NCBI GenBank assembly: GCA_036558305.1
Contig: DATBFX010000084.1
Location: 1-18,247, forward strand
Direction: 5' to 3'
DNA from: DATBFX01 sp036558305
GTDB taxonomy: Bacteria > Chloroflexota > Chloroflexia > Thermomicrobiales > UBA6265
Length of the DNA: 18,247 nucleotides
Shown: one piece after another, positions 12,441 to 18,247 of the stretch
Numbering within the stretch: the stretch's first letter is position 1
How the letters are laid out: every line of letters begins with the position of its first letter
Made by a program: the position numbers and the translations under genes
The notes under the pieces: model-generated
Database searches by the model: none
What the model was told of the DNA's origin: nothing
Seen by the model: the letters and a program-made list of their open reading frames with translations, nothing else

Positions 12441-13583
12441 GTGAAGGTCTCCTGCCTTCAAGAGAATCTGCAACGGGCGCTGGCCCAGGTTTCGCGCGCG
12501 GTGGCCACCAAGACGGCGCTGCCCGTCCTCAGCAACGTCCTTCTCGCCACCGACGAGGGCCGACTCAAAATCGCCGCCACGAACCTGGAAATCGGCATTA
12601 CGACCTGGATCGGCGCCTCGATCGAAGAGGAGGGGCGGATCACCGTCGACGCCCGCCTCCTGTCCGAATTCGTCAACACCTTGCCGGCGGATGCGGTTCA
12701 ACTCTCGACCGACCCCGTGCGCTCGTCGTTGCTGGTCCAATGCGGACGCGACAAGGCCGCGATCAACGGGATCGACGCCGACGACTTCCCCGTCATCCCC
12801 ACCGTCGGCGGCGAGGCGTTCTCTGCCTCGGTCGACCCCCAGATCTTCCGGGAGATGATCGCCCAGGTCGAATTCGCCGCCGCCAGCGACGACAGCCGAC
12901 CGGTCCTGGCGGGCGTCCTCTGCCGGTTCGAAGAGCAAACGCTGACCGTGGCCGCCGCCGACGGCTTCCGGCTCGCGGTACGGGAAGGAGCGCTCGCGGA
13001 ACCGGTGCCATCGCGCCTCGACGTCATCGTGCCGGCGCGCGCTCTGCGCGAGCTGGCGCGCATCGTCGGCGATTCGACCGAATCGGTGAAACTCGCGATC
13101 ACGCCGAACCAGAGTCAATTGCTCGCCCGCGTCGGGGAGACGGAGTTTCTGTCGCGGTTGATCGAAGGCACCTTCCCGGACTTCCGCCAGATCGTGCCCC
13201 GCGAGTTCGCGACGCGGGTCGAACTCGGACGCGAGGCGTTCATGAACGCGGTCCGCCGTGCCAGCTATTTCGCCCGCGACAACAACGACGTGATCCGGGT
13301 CATCGTCCGGCCCGGTGACGACGACGTGATGCCGGGGACGGTCGAGATCTCCGCCACCGCCGCCGAGCGGGGCAACAGTCAGTCGTACGTCGATTCCTCT
13401 GTTAGTGGACCAGAATTGCAGATCGCCTTCAACGCGCGCTATTTATCGGACGTTCTCGGCGTCGTCAAGCAGGGCCAGGTCATGCTCGGCATGAACGGCG
13501 CCAACCAGGCCGGTATCGTGCGTCCGGCCGGATCGGACGACTACACGCACGTCATCATGCCGATGGTCATCGGCGCCCATTAG
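12441..13583 (+). CDS. dnaN: DNA polymerase III beta subunit (sliding clamp)
   Basis: 380 residues, the normal length. Ring-shaped dimer that tethers DNA polymerase III and many repair proteins to DNA. The start is a GTG with GGAAGGG eight bases upstream; the product begins MKVSCLQENLQRALAQVSRA, then TKTALPVLSNVLL, the family N-terminus. The middle domain contains DSRPVLAGVLCRF and ADGFRLAVREG, and the C-terminal domain contains FNARYLSDVLGVVKQGQV and ends YTHVIMPMVIGAH. All three clamp domains are present. It lies 43 bases before recF. dnaA is not adjacent; instead the divergent neighbour is the annealing-like gene, and no DnaA-box cluster is seen. Confidence 0.98.
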   Translation: MKVSCLQENLQRALAQVSRAVATKTALPVLSNVLLATDEGRLKIAATNLEIGITTWIGASIEEEGRITVDARLLSEFVNTLPADAVQLSTDPVRSSLLVQCGRDKAAINGIDADDFPVIPTVGGEAFSASVDPQIFREMIAQVEFAAASDDSRPVLAGVLCRFEEQTLTVAAADGFRLAVREGALAEPVPSRLDVIVPARALRELARIVGDSTESVKLAITPNQSQLLARVGETEFLSRLIEGTFPDFRQIVPREFATRVELGREAFMNAVRRASYFARDNNDVIRVIVRPGDDDVMPGTVEISATAAERGNSQSYVDSSVSGPELQIAFNARYLSDVLGVVKQGQVMLGMNGANQAGIVRPAGSDDYTHVIMPMVIGAH

Positions 13584-13626
13584 GCCAGGAGCGGCACCCC
13601 GCGCCGCGCTCGCCCGTACCCCGCCC

Positions 13627-14832
13627 ATGCACCTCCGCCGCCTCATCCTCGAAGAATTCCGCCTCTACCACCATCTCGAACTCGAACTCGCACCCGCCGG
13701 GTTGGCGCTGCACGGCGCCAACGCCAGCGGCAAATCGACCCTGCTCGAAGCGATCGCCATGCTCGCCACGACCCGTTCCGCCCGCGGCAGCGGCGAGCGC
13801 GAGGTCGTCAACTGGCGAAGCGGGCAGGAATTTGGCTTCCCGCCGTTTGCGCGTGTCCGCGGCCACGTCGAGCGGCTGGAGGACGAGGTCGACGTCGAGA
13901 TCGCGCTGCAACTCGACGCCAACGGCAACGGCCCGCTGCAAAAGGCGATTCGGCTGAACGGCCGCACCGTCCGCGCCATGGACGCGGTGGGCTCGCTGAA
14001 GACGGTGCTGTTCGCCCCGGAGGACGTGGCACTCGTGTCCGGGCCCCCAGCGGGGCGCCGGCGCTACCTCGACTTGATGATCTCCCAAATCGACGGGCGG
14101 TACCTGCGCGCCCTGGCGCGGTACAACCGGATCTTGGAGCAGCGCAACAGTCTGTTGCGGTCGCTGGGTCGGGAGGGAGCGAGCGCGGCTTCGGCCGCGG
14201 TCAACGCTCAGCTTGCCTATTGGGACGAGGAATTGGTCGCGTTCGGGTCGCGAGTGATCGCCCGCAGGCTTCTCGCGAGTCGCCGTCTGGCGGCCCACGC
14301 CGCCGTGCGCTACGCGAGTTTCGGCGACAACCGCGAGCTGTCGATCGGATTCCGGCCAAGCGTGGACGACCCCTCATGCCGGTCGGCCGCGGAGACCGGC
14401 GGAGCGGAGGCAACCCAGGCGGTCGTCGCCCGCAGCTTCGGCGATCAGATCCAGGAGATTCGCCGCGACGAGTTGCGCCGCGGCATCAGCCTGATCGGTC
14501 CCCATCGCGACGACTTCTCACTGGCGCTCGACGGTGTCGACCTGGCGGCCTTCGGTTCGCGCGGGCAACAGCGCCTCGCCGTCGTCGCCCTCAAGCTCGC
14601 CGAAACCGACCTGATGCGGGAGGAGACCGGCGAACGCCCGGTAATCCTGCTCGACGACGTGCTCTCCGAACTCGATCCGCGCCGGCGCGACGACTTGACG
14701 CGGGCGGTCACCGACCTCGATGCTCAAGTCATCGTGACCGCAACCGATGTGGAGACGATCGATCGCTCACCGCTTTCCATCCTTCCGCGCGCCGAGGTGA
14801 GCAATGGCGTCGTCCAAAAGACGTCGACGTGA
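13627..14832 (+). CDS. recF: DNA replication and repair protein RecF
   Basis: 401 residues. SMC-like ATPase that, with RecO and RecR, loads RecA onto gapped DNA at stalled forks. The N-terminus MHLRRLILEEFRLYHHLELE is typical. Walker A is GANASGKST (30-38), the signature region is SGPPAGRRRYLD (138-149), GPHRDDF is at 291-297, SRGQQRL at 311-317, and Walker B VILLDDVLSELD at 339-350. Residues 246-265 are a small poorly conserved insertion. No clear ribosome-binding site precedes the ATG, so translation may depend on dnaN. Its last 29 bases overlap a possible downstream frame at 14804. Confidence 0.97.
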   Translation: MHLRRLILEEFRLYHHLELELAPAGLALHGANASGKSTLLEAIAMLATTRSARGSGEREVVNWRSGQEFGFPPFARVRGHVERLEDEVDVEIALQLDANGNGPLQKAIRLNGRTVRAMDAVGSLKTVLFAPEDVALVSGPPAGRRRYLDLMISQIDGRYLRALARYNRILEQRNSLLRSLGREGASAASAAVNAQLAYWDEELVAFGSRVIARRLLASRRLAAHAAVRYASFGDNRELSIGFRPSVDDPSCRSAAETGGAEATQAVVARSFGDQIQEIRRDELRRGISLIGPHRDDFSLALDGVDLAAFGSRGQQRLAVVALKLAETDLMREETGERPVILLDDVLSELDPRRRDDLTRAVTDLDAQVIVTATDVETIDRSPLSILPRAEVSNGVVQKTST

Positions 14833-15103
14833 TCGAGGCTCAGAACGAAACCTCGCTCGGCCGCCGTCACGGGCCACGCATGGAATACCCCCCGAGCCGT
14901 GGTCGATCCTGGGGCCACCGGCGGCGCCGCGTACCCGCGCTCCGTCAGCGCCGTCAAGACCGACCGACTCGGTCCCATTCTGGCGAGTTCTCCGTCGCGT
15001 CCGGCCGGACTATCTGACCGGCTGCCAGCCCACCGGGACTTGCCCGGCTCCTACCCTGGGCGAACGCGGCTTCGTTTTCGCCTCGCGCCACCTCTCTCGG
15101 TAG
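14804..15103 (+). CDS. Possible small basic protein overlapping the recF end
   Basis: 99 residues. In favour: GAGGTGA (14794-14800) three bases before the ATG and a start overlapping recF by 29 bases, as expected for a coupled gene. The N-terminus is strongly basic (MASSKRRRRDRGSERNLARP), followed by a Pro/Arg-rich stretch. In many high-GC bacteria a DUF721 (DciA-like) gene follows recF; a weak resemblance (VPFWRVLRRVRP) is not enough to claim it. The C-terminal third does not look conserved. It may be a decayed or frameshifted gene of that type, or no gene. Confidence 0.3.
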   Translation: MASSKRRRRDRGSERNLARPPSRATHGIPPEPWSILGPPAAPRTRAPSAPSRPTDSVPFWRVLRRVRPDYLTGCQPTGTCPAPTLGERGFVFASRHLSR

Positions 15104-15780
15104 CACGATTGCATGATGCGCCCTTCCGTCTGACTGCGCATCCGCAGGGTTACGTATGGCATCACGGATTCCTGTTCGCCGGCGCCGAATGTCGTTCTAA
15201 GTGGTGTCACGTAGTTGCGTTGGCGAGAGCACGGCGTCGCCGACGCCCCTTCGGCATTTTTGCCTATGCTTGAAGGGCGACAATTGGTCCCCCGTCCGGT
15301 CGGGCCGGCCCAACCCGATTGATTCCCACTCGGCGGACGGCGGGAATCGCGCTCGCCCCACGTCTGGGACGCCGAGGCGGCACCCATGCCGATGTCGCGG
15401 CCTGGGGTCCGGTGCACAGACAGGAAACGGGGCGGGTTGCCACAGTGTCGGACCGCGTGGTTTTGTAATGGCAGACAACGCCCGGCGGGCACCCAATCCG
15501 CCATTGCGGAGAACGGGCCATCTCCTTTGATCGCCGCTTGAGGGCGTCTCTGACGAGTCACCGTCCGCTTGAGACAGTGAGCACGACCAAGCCGACCAGC
15601 GCCCCGATACCGGCCGTCTGCTCCTCGTCGTTGATCCGGAAGTTCCTACTCCTGGAGTTCCCCCACGACGAAGAATTCCGTCGCGAAGACCGCGGCGCGG
15701 CCCACGGCCAAATCTTCTACCGTGCTCTCGGCCTCCATTTCTGATGGTCGCAGGCTGCGGTCTCAAGTGCTGTCAAACGT
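15104..15780. other. Gene-poor stretch, nothing recognised
   Basis: Open frames exist on both strands, but none has a good start signal together with natural-looking composition, and no family is recognised. On the minus strand near 15,560-15,740 there are two short, differently framed pieces that look protein-like: one beginning MEAESTVEDLAVGRAAVFAT, and one reading EEQTAGIGALVGLVVLTVSS. They could be remains of one broken small membrane-protein gene. No complete RNA gene is visible. Confidence 0.4.
15233..15261 (+). terminator. Weak intrinsic-terminator-like hairpin
   Basis: GCCGA (15239-15243) can pair with TCGGC (15251-15255), followed by ATTTTT. An overlapping alternative hairpin is GGCGTC-GCC-GACGCC. 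It may end the dnaN-recF transcript. Confidence 0.35.
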
Positions 15781-15810
15781 GAAAAGAACCGGGAGAGTTG
15801 GTCCTCCCGG
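15781..15810 (-). terminator. Intrinsic terminator of tRNA-Gln
   Basis: On the minus strand, CCGGGAG (15810-15804) pairs with CTCCCGG (15795-15789), followed by TTCTTTTC. It lies about 35 bases after the tRNA 3' end. Confidence 0.75.
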
Positions 15811-15845
15811 CTCTCCATTTCCCGCATATCTCTGCGGTTTTCGGT

Positions 15846-15919
15846 TGGCTGGGGTGCAGGGATTCGAACCCCAACTACCTGATCCAGAGTCAGGCGTCCT
15901 ACCGTTAGACTACACCCCA
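15846..15919 (-). tRNA. tRNA-Gln (anticodon CTG), CCA encoded
   Basis: The acceptor TGGGGTG pairs with CACCCCA, the D-arm is TAGTCTAACGGTAGGAC, the anticodon arm is CCTGA-CTCTGGA-TCAGG, the T-loop is TTCGAAT, the discriminator is G, and the encoded CCA ends at 15846. It decodes CAG. It has its own promoter and terminator. Confidence 0.96.
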
Positions 15920-15930
15920 ACGGTCCATTG

Positions 15931-15960
15931 ATTATAGCAAGCTCCACGCGCCGAGTCGAA
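15931..15960 (-). promoter_or_regulatory. Promoter of tRNA-Gln
   Basis: On the minus strand a perfect TATAAT (15936-15931) lies 12 bases before the tRNA. A poor -35, TTCGAC (15960-15955), lies 18 bases further upstream. Confidence 0.65.
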
Positions 15961-16048
15961 TGCAACGCCGGCCGTCTGACTCGTGCGCGTCTTGATCGGA
16001 GCGTGGCTCAACTCAACCGCTGGCAACACCTGCGAGGTCTCGGAGGAC

Positions 16049-16068
16049 GGTGACGTACCGCTGTCACC
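16049..16068 (+). other. Hairpin in the leader of the alpha-toroid gene
   Basis: GGTGAC (16049-16054) pairs with GTCACC (16063-16068), followed by TTTGCAG. It is the clearest structure in the 210-base intergenic stretch upstream of 16133. A short U-run makes a weak attenuator possible. Confidence 0.35.
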
Positions 16069-16132
16069 TTTGCAGCCGTAGGATCGGTGTGAAGCTGGTG
16101 CTCTTGTTCCCATGGAGTGACGGAGGACATGG

Positions 16133-16954
16133 ATGACGGCCATCGAACGGGGGTTGGCATTTCTCGGGCGCGAGGGTCGCCCCGTCGACACCGCGTGGGC
16201 CCGGGCCCTGGCGGGGCAAGGTTCGCGCGAGGCGGCGATCGACGCCCTCGCGGCCTACCAGAACGACGACGGCGGCTTCGGACGCGCGCTCGAAGTCGAC
16301 ATCAAAGCCCCGGACAGTCAGCCCTTCGCGACCCACCTCGCGATGCTCGTGCTGTTGTCGCTCGGGGTCCCGTCGGACGCACCGATGGTCCGGCGCGTCG
16401 CAGCGTGGCTCGAGCGCGAGCAGGGGGAGGACGGGTGCTGGCGGTTTGCGCCGGGTGTCTACGATCACGAGCTTGCACCGTGGTTTGCCGGTTGGACGTT
16501 CCCGAGTCTGAACCCGGCGCTCTGCCTCGCCGGGACCGCGACGCGACTCGGCATCGGTTCCGATCGTCTGTTCGACCGGGTCGCGTCCCTGGTCGACCGT
16601 CTCGCCTCGGTCGAGGAGATCGAGCAGGGCGAGTATTACGCGATCCTTCCGTACGTCGGGTACTTTCCGTGGGTCGACCACCCGCGTCGCCCGGAGTTTC
16701 TCGACCTGCTTGCCGATCGCGTCCGCCGGAGCGCCGAGACCGGCGGCTACGCCGATGCGGGGCACTTCTTCGGACACGTCGGGGCCGCCGGCGGCGAGAT
16801 CGCCCGCCGCCTTCCGCGCGCGTTGCTCACGGCGCAGCTCACCCGATTGGGCGATGAGCAGCAGGACGACGGGGGTTGGCCGGTTCCGTACGACCCGGCG
16901 TGGCGGTCGTGGGCAACCGCGTCGTCCATCGCGACGCTGATCGACTTCGCCTAG
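16133..16954 (+). CDS. Alpha-toroid protein (prenyltransferase/squalene-cyclase repeat family)
   Basis: 273 residues with GGAGGA five bases upstream. Repeated helical-hairpin blocks end in QW-like motifs: AYQNDDGGFGRALEVD (41-56), REQGEDGCWRF (95-105) and DEQQDDGGWPVPYDPAW (241-257), as in the alpha-alpha barrel of squalene cyclases and prenyltransferase beta subunits. The DxDD catalytic motif of cyclases is not seen and the protein is half their length, so it is probably not a cyclase. Stand-alone proteins of this type are common in Chloroflexota and Actinobacteria with unknown role. The stop TAG is formed by TA plus the first G of an inserted element; precise excision would give TAA at the same place, so the protein end is unchanged. 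Confidence 0.85.
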   Translation: MTAIERGLAFLGREGRPVDTAWARALAGQGSREAAIDALAAYQNDDGGFGRALEVDIKAPDSQPFATHLAMLVLLSLGVPSDAPMVRRVAAWLEREQGEDGCWRFAPGVYDHELAPWFAGWTFPSLNPALCLAGTATRLGIGSDRLFDRVASLVDRLASVEEIEQGEYYAILPYVGYFPWVDHPRRPEFLDLLADRVRRSAETGGYADAGHFFGHVGAAGGEIARRLPRALLTAQLTRLGDEQQDDGGWPVPYDPAWRSWATASSIATLIDFA

Positions 16955-17267
16955 TGCCGTCTCGGCGAAGCGTCTGGGTCAGTGGCCATCCTTGTCGGCA
17001 TGCAACCTCCCCTGTTGGTCCGTTCGCCGACGGACGCCGAGCGCCGGGCCATGGAGGCCGGCCTGCGCTCGCCCGTGGCCTTCCCGCTGCCGGTCAAGAG
17101 CCCCTGGCTCAACCCGATCGAGCCCAAGTGAACGCACGGCAGGCAGCGCGTCGTCGAACCGGCGCGCCCGCCGACCGCCGAATTGGACGACCGCGCCTGT
17201 CGCGCCCTCGGCGCCGACCATGCCGACCGCCCCACCATGCCCAAGGCAGCCACCTGACCTTGCACTA
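16952..17267 (+). mobile_element. Internally deleted IS630-family element (MITE-like), about 316 bp
   Basis: The element runs between two TA dinucleotides (the IS630 target duplication), with short terminal inverted repeats: TAGTGC at 16952-16957 and GCACTA at 17262-17267. Inside are only the first and last parts of a transposase frame. It cannot move by itself but could be mobilised by a full-length relative elsewhere in the genome. Confidence 0.75.
17000..17257 (+). pseudogene. IS630-family transposase remnant
   Basis: From the ATG at 17000 the frame reads MQPPLLVRSPTDAERRAMEA then GLRSPVAF, like the N-terminus of IS630-type transposases. It then jumps in the same frame to PLPVKSPWLNPIEPK, the conserved end of the DDE domain that carries the last catalytic Glu. 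The part in between (several hundred bases in full elements) is missing, the join falling at a Phe codon (TTC, 17081-17083). A TGA at 17129-17131 stands where the family has Trp (PIEPKW), and the same frame continues with THGRQRVVEPARPPTAELDD to a TGA at 17255. It is inactive. Confidence 0.8.
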
Positions 17268-17292
17268 ACCCCTCGGTGTCGTTCGGCAAGAA

Positions 17293-17301
17293 TGCTAGAC
17301 T
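17293..17301 (+). promoter_or_regulatory. Possible extended -10 promoter of the helicase gene
   Basis: TGC-TAGACT lies 58 bases before the ATG at 17359. No -35 is seen. It sits 25 bases beyond the right end of the IS630 relic. No LexA box is present here. Confidence 0.4.
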
Positions 17302-17358
17302 CGCCATGCGTTTGACCCGGATGCCTGTCGCCCCGCGCAGTCGACGGATACCGAGCCG

Positions 17359-18247
17359 ATGATTCAACAGCAACACGACCTTCTCGACGGACTGAACGCC
17401 GAACAACAACTCGCGGTGACCACGACCGAAGGCCCGGTGCTCGTCGTCGCCGGACCGGGTTCCGGCAAGACCCGGGTGCTCACCCACCGCATCGCCTACC
17501 TGATCGAGGACAGGAACGTCAACCCCGACCGCATCCTGGCCGTGACCTTCACGAACAAGGCGGCGCGGGAGATGCGCGACCGGGTCGGCCGGCTGATCGG
17601 CGAGCTCGGCGCCGCCGGTCTGGTGATGGGGACGTTTCACTCGCTCGGGGTCCGCTTCCTGCGGCAGAACCCCGGCATCGTCGCCGATCGCCTCGGCATC
17701 CTGCCCAACTTCCTGATCTACGACGACGCCGATCAGATCGAGACGGCAAAGCAAGCGATCGTGGCGATCGGTCTCGACCCGAAGCAAGTGGCGCCGCGGC
17801 GGATGCTCTCGCGCATCTCGGCGGCGAAGAGCATGCTGCTCGGTCCGGGCGAGTTCCAGGCGGCGGCCGAGACCTACGACGACGAGGTGATCGCCCGGGT
17901 CTACCGCGAGTACCAGCGGTTGCTGAGGAAAGCGAACGCCGTCGACTTCGACGATCTGCTCGGTCTGCCGATCCGCCTCTTCGACGAGGCACCGGGGCTT
18001 CTAGAGCGCTACCAGGAGCGCTTCCGCTACCTCCTGGTCGACGAGTACCAGGACACCAACCGGGTCCAGTACGTCCTCGTCGCCGCCCTCGCCGACAAGC
18101 ACCGCAACCTCTTCGTCGTCGGCGACCCCGACCAGTCGATCTACGGCTGGCGGCAGGCCGACATCCGCAACATCCTCGACTTCGAACGCGACTATCCCGA
18201 CGCCAAACGAATTCACCTCGAGCTCAACTACCGGTCGACCCGCCGGA
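17359..18247 (+). CDS. UvrD/PcrA-like superfamily 1 DNA helicase, 5' part
   Basis: The first 296 residues; the gene runs off the window end. It is a 3'-5' DNA helicase of the UvrD/PcrA/Rep group, acting in nucleotide excision repair, mismatch repair or clearing proteins from DNA. Motifs in order: Q-motif LNAEQQLAV (12-20), Walker A AGPGSGKTRVL (31-41), Ia AVTFTNKAAREM, Ib GTFHSLGVRFLR, II (Walker B) LLVDEYQDTN, III VVGDPDQSIYGWRQAD and the start of IV LELNYRST. The ATG is chosen from the family start; the ribosome-binding site is weak. UvrD, PcrA and Rep cannot be told apart from this part. Confidence 0.96.
   Translation, partial: MIQQQHDLLDGLNAEQQLAVTTTEGPVLVVAGPGSGKTRVLTHRIAYLIEDRNVNPDRILAVTFTNKAAREMRDRVGRLIGELGAAGLVMGTFHSLGVRFLRQNPGIVADRLGILPNFLIYDDADQIETAKQAIVAIGLDPKQVAPRRMLSRISAAKSMLLGPGEFQAAAETYDDEVIARVYREYQRLLRKANAVDFDDLLGLPIRLFDEAPGLLERYQERFRYLLVDEYQDTNRVQYVLVAALADKHRNLFVVGDPDQSIYGWRQADIRNILDFERDYPDAKRIHLELNYRSTRR

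Noticed and set aside
15722..15931. Open frame with GVQGFEPQLPDPESGVLPLD
   Set aside because: Spurious translation of tRNA-Gln antisense.
16024..16070. T-box antiterminator-like GTACCGCTGTCACC
   Set aside because: The AGGGTGGNACCGCG core is not matched and the downstream gene is not amino-acid related.
16144..16155. GAAC-GGGG-GTTG near the start of the toroid gene as a LexA box
   Set aside because: Last base and spacer do not fit GAAC-RNRY-GTTC, and it lies inside coding sequence.
1..18247. CRISPR array or phage defence cassette
   Set aside because: No regularly spaced direct repeats and no Cas, restriction or toxin-antitoxin genes recognised.

Overview
The window is high-GC, gene-dense bacterial chromosome. 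Gene content (mutM, yqeY, ybeY, cinA, ruvB-queA, dnaN-recF, a UvrD/PcrA helicase, class A RNase P RNA), several GTG starts, a Gram-positive-type LexA operator (GAAC-N4-GTTC) and a short interspersed repeat read as SASSGQA inside a gene all fit a Chloroflexota bacterium, perhaps of the Thermomicrobia. That assignment is inference; no rRNA is present to fix it.

Layout. 1-0.6 kb: poor in genes, with a probable frameshifted small gene on the minus strand and a decayed tRNA-Gly copy. 0.7-4.7 kb: a small membrane protein, then mutM (minus), facing a plus-strand run of a HIT protein, yqeY and ybeY, which meets cinA tail to tail; tRNA-Arg lies upstream of cinA. 4.8-5.7 kb: a MOSC protein and an 81-residue protein that looks like a histidine kinase dimerisation/H-box domain on its own. 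5.8-6.55 kb: an RNA cluster on the minus strand in transcription order tRNA-Thr, tRNA-Leu, rnpB, tRNA-His, behind one good promoter. 6.6-11.3 kb (plus): a structured leader, a membrane-anchored TPR protein overlapping a Trm112-like protein, then ruvB-queA behind a LexA box, then two neighbouring cyclophilins, one a lipoprotein and one cytosolic. 11.3-12.3 kb (minus): a small unknown protein and a gene that resembles phage-type single-strand annealing proteins, with a near-consensus promoter whose start region carries a second LexA box. 12.4-14.8 kb (plus): dnaN and recF. 14.8-15.8 kb: about 1 kb with no convincing gene. 15.8-18.2 kb: tRNA-Gln (minus), an alpha-toroid (prenyltransferase/squalene-cyclase fold) protein, a 316-bp internally deleted IS630-family relic whose left end forms that gene's stop codon, and the 5' part of a UvrD/PcrA helicase cut by the window edge.

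How it fits together. Much of the window concerns DNA repair and replication: MutM, RuvB, RecF, sliding clamp, UvrD-like helicase and the putative annealing protein. The two LexA boxes suggest that ruvB(-queA) and the annealing-like gene are induced together by DNA damage. The second theme is RNA: RNase P RNA sits among its own tRNA substrates, beside QueA, YbeY and a Trm112-like protein. The observations most worth following are the SOS-controlled annealing-like gene beside dnaN-recF, the LexA/leaderless ruvB promoter, the rnpB-tRNA transcription unit, the IS630 relic at a stop codon, the stand-alone H-box protein, and the altered active sites in CinA and YbeY.
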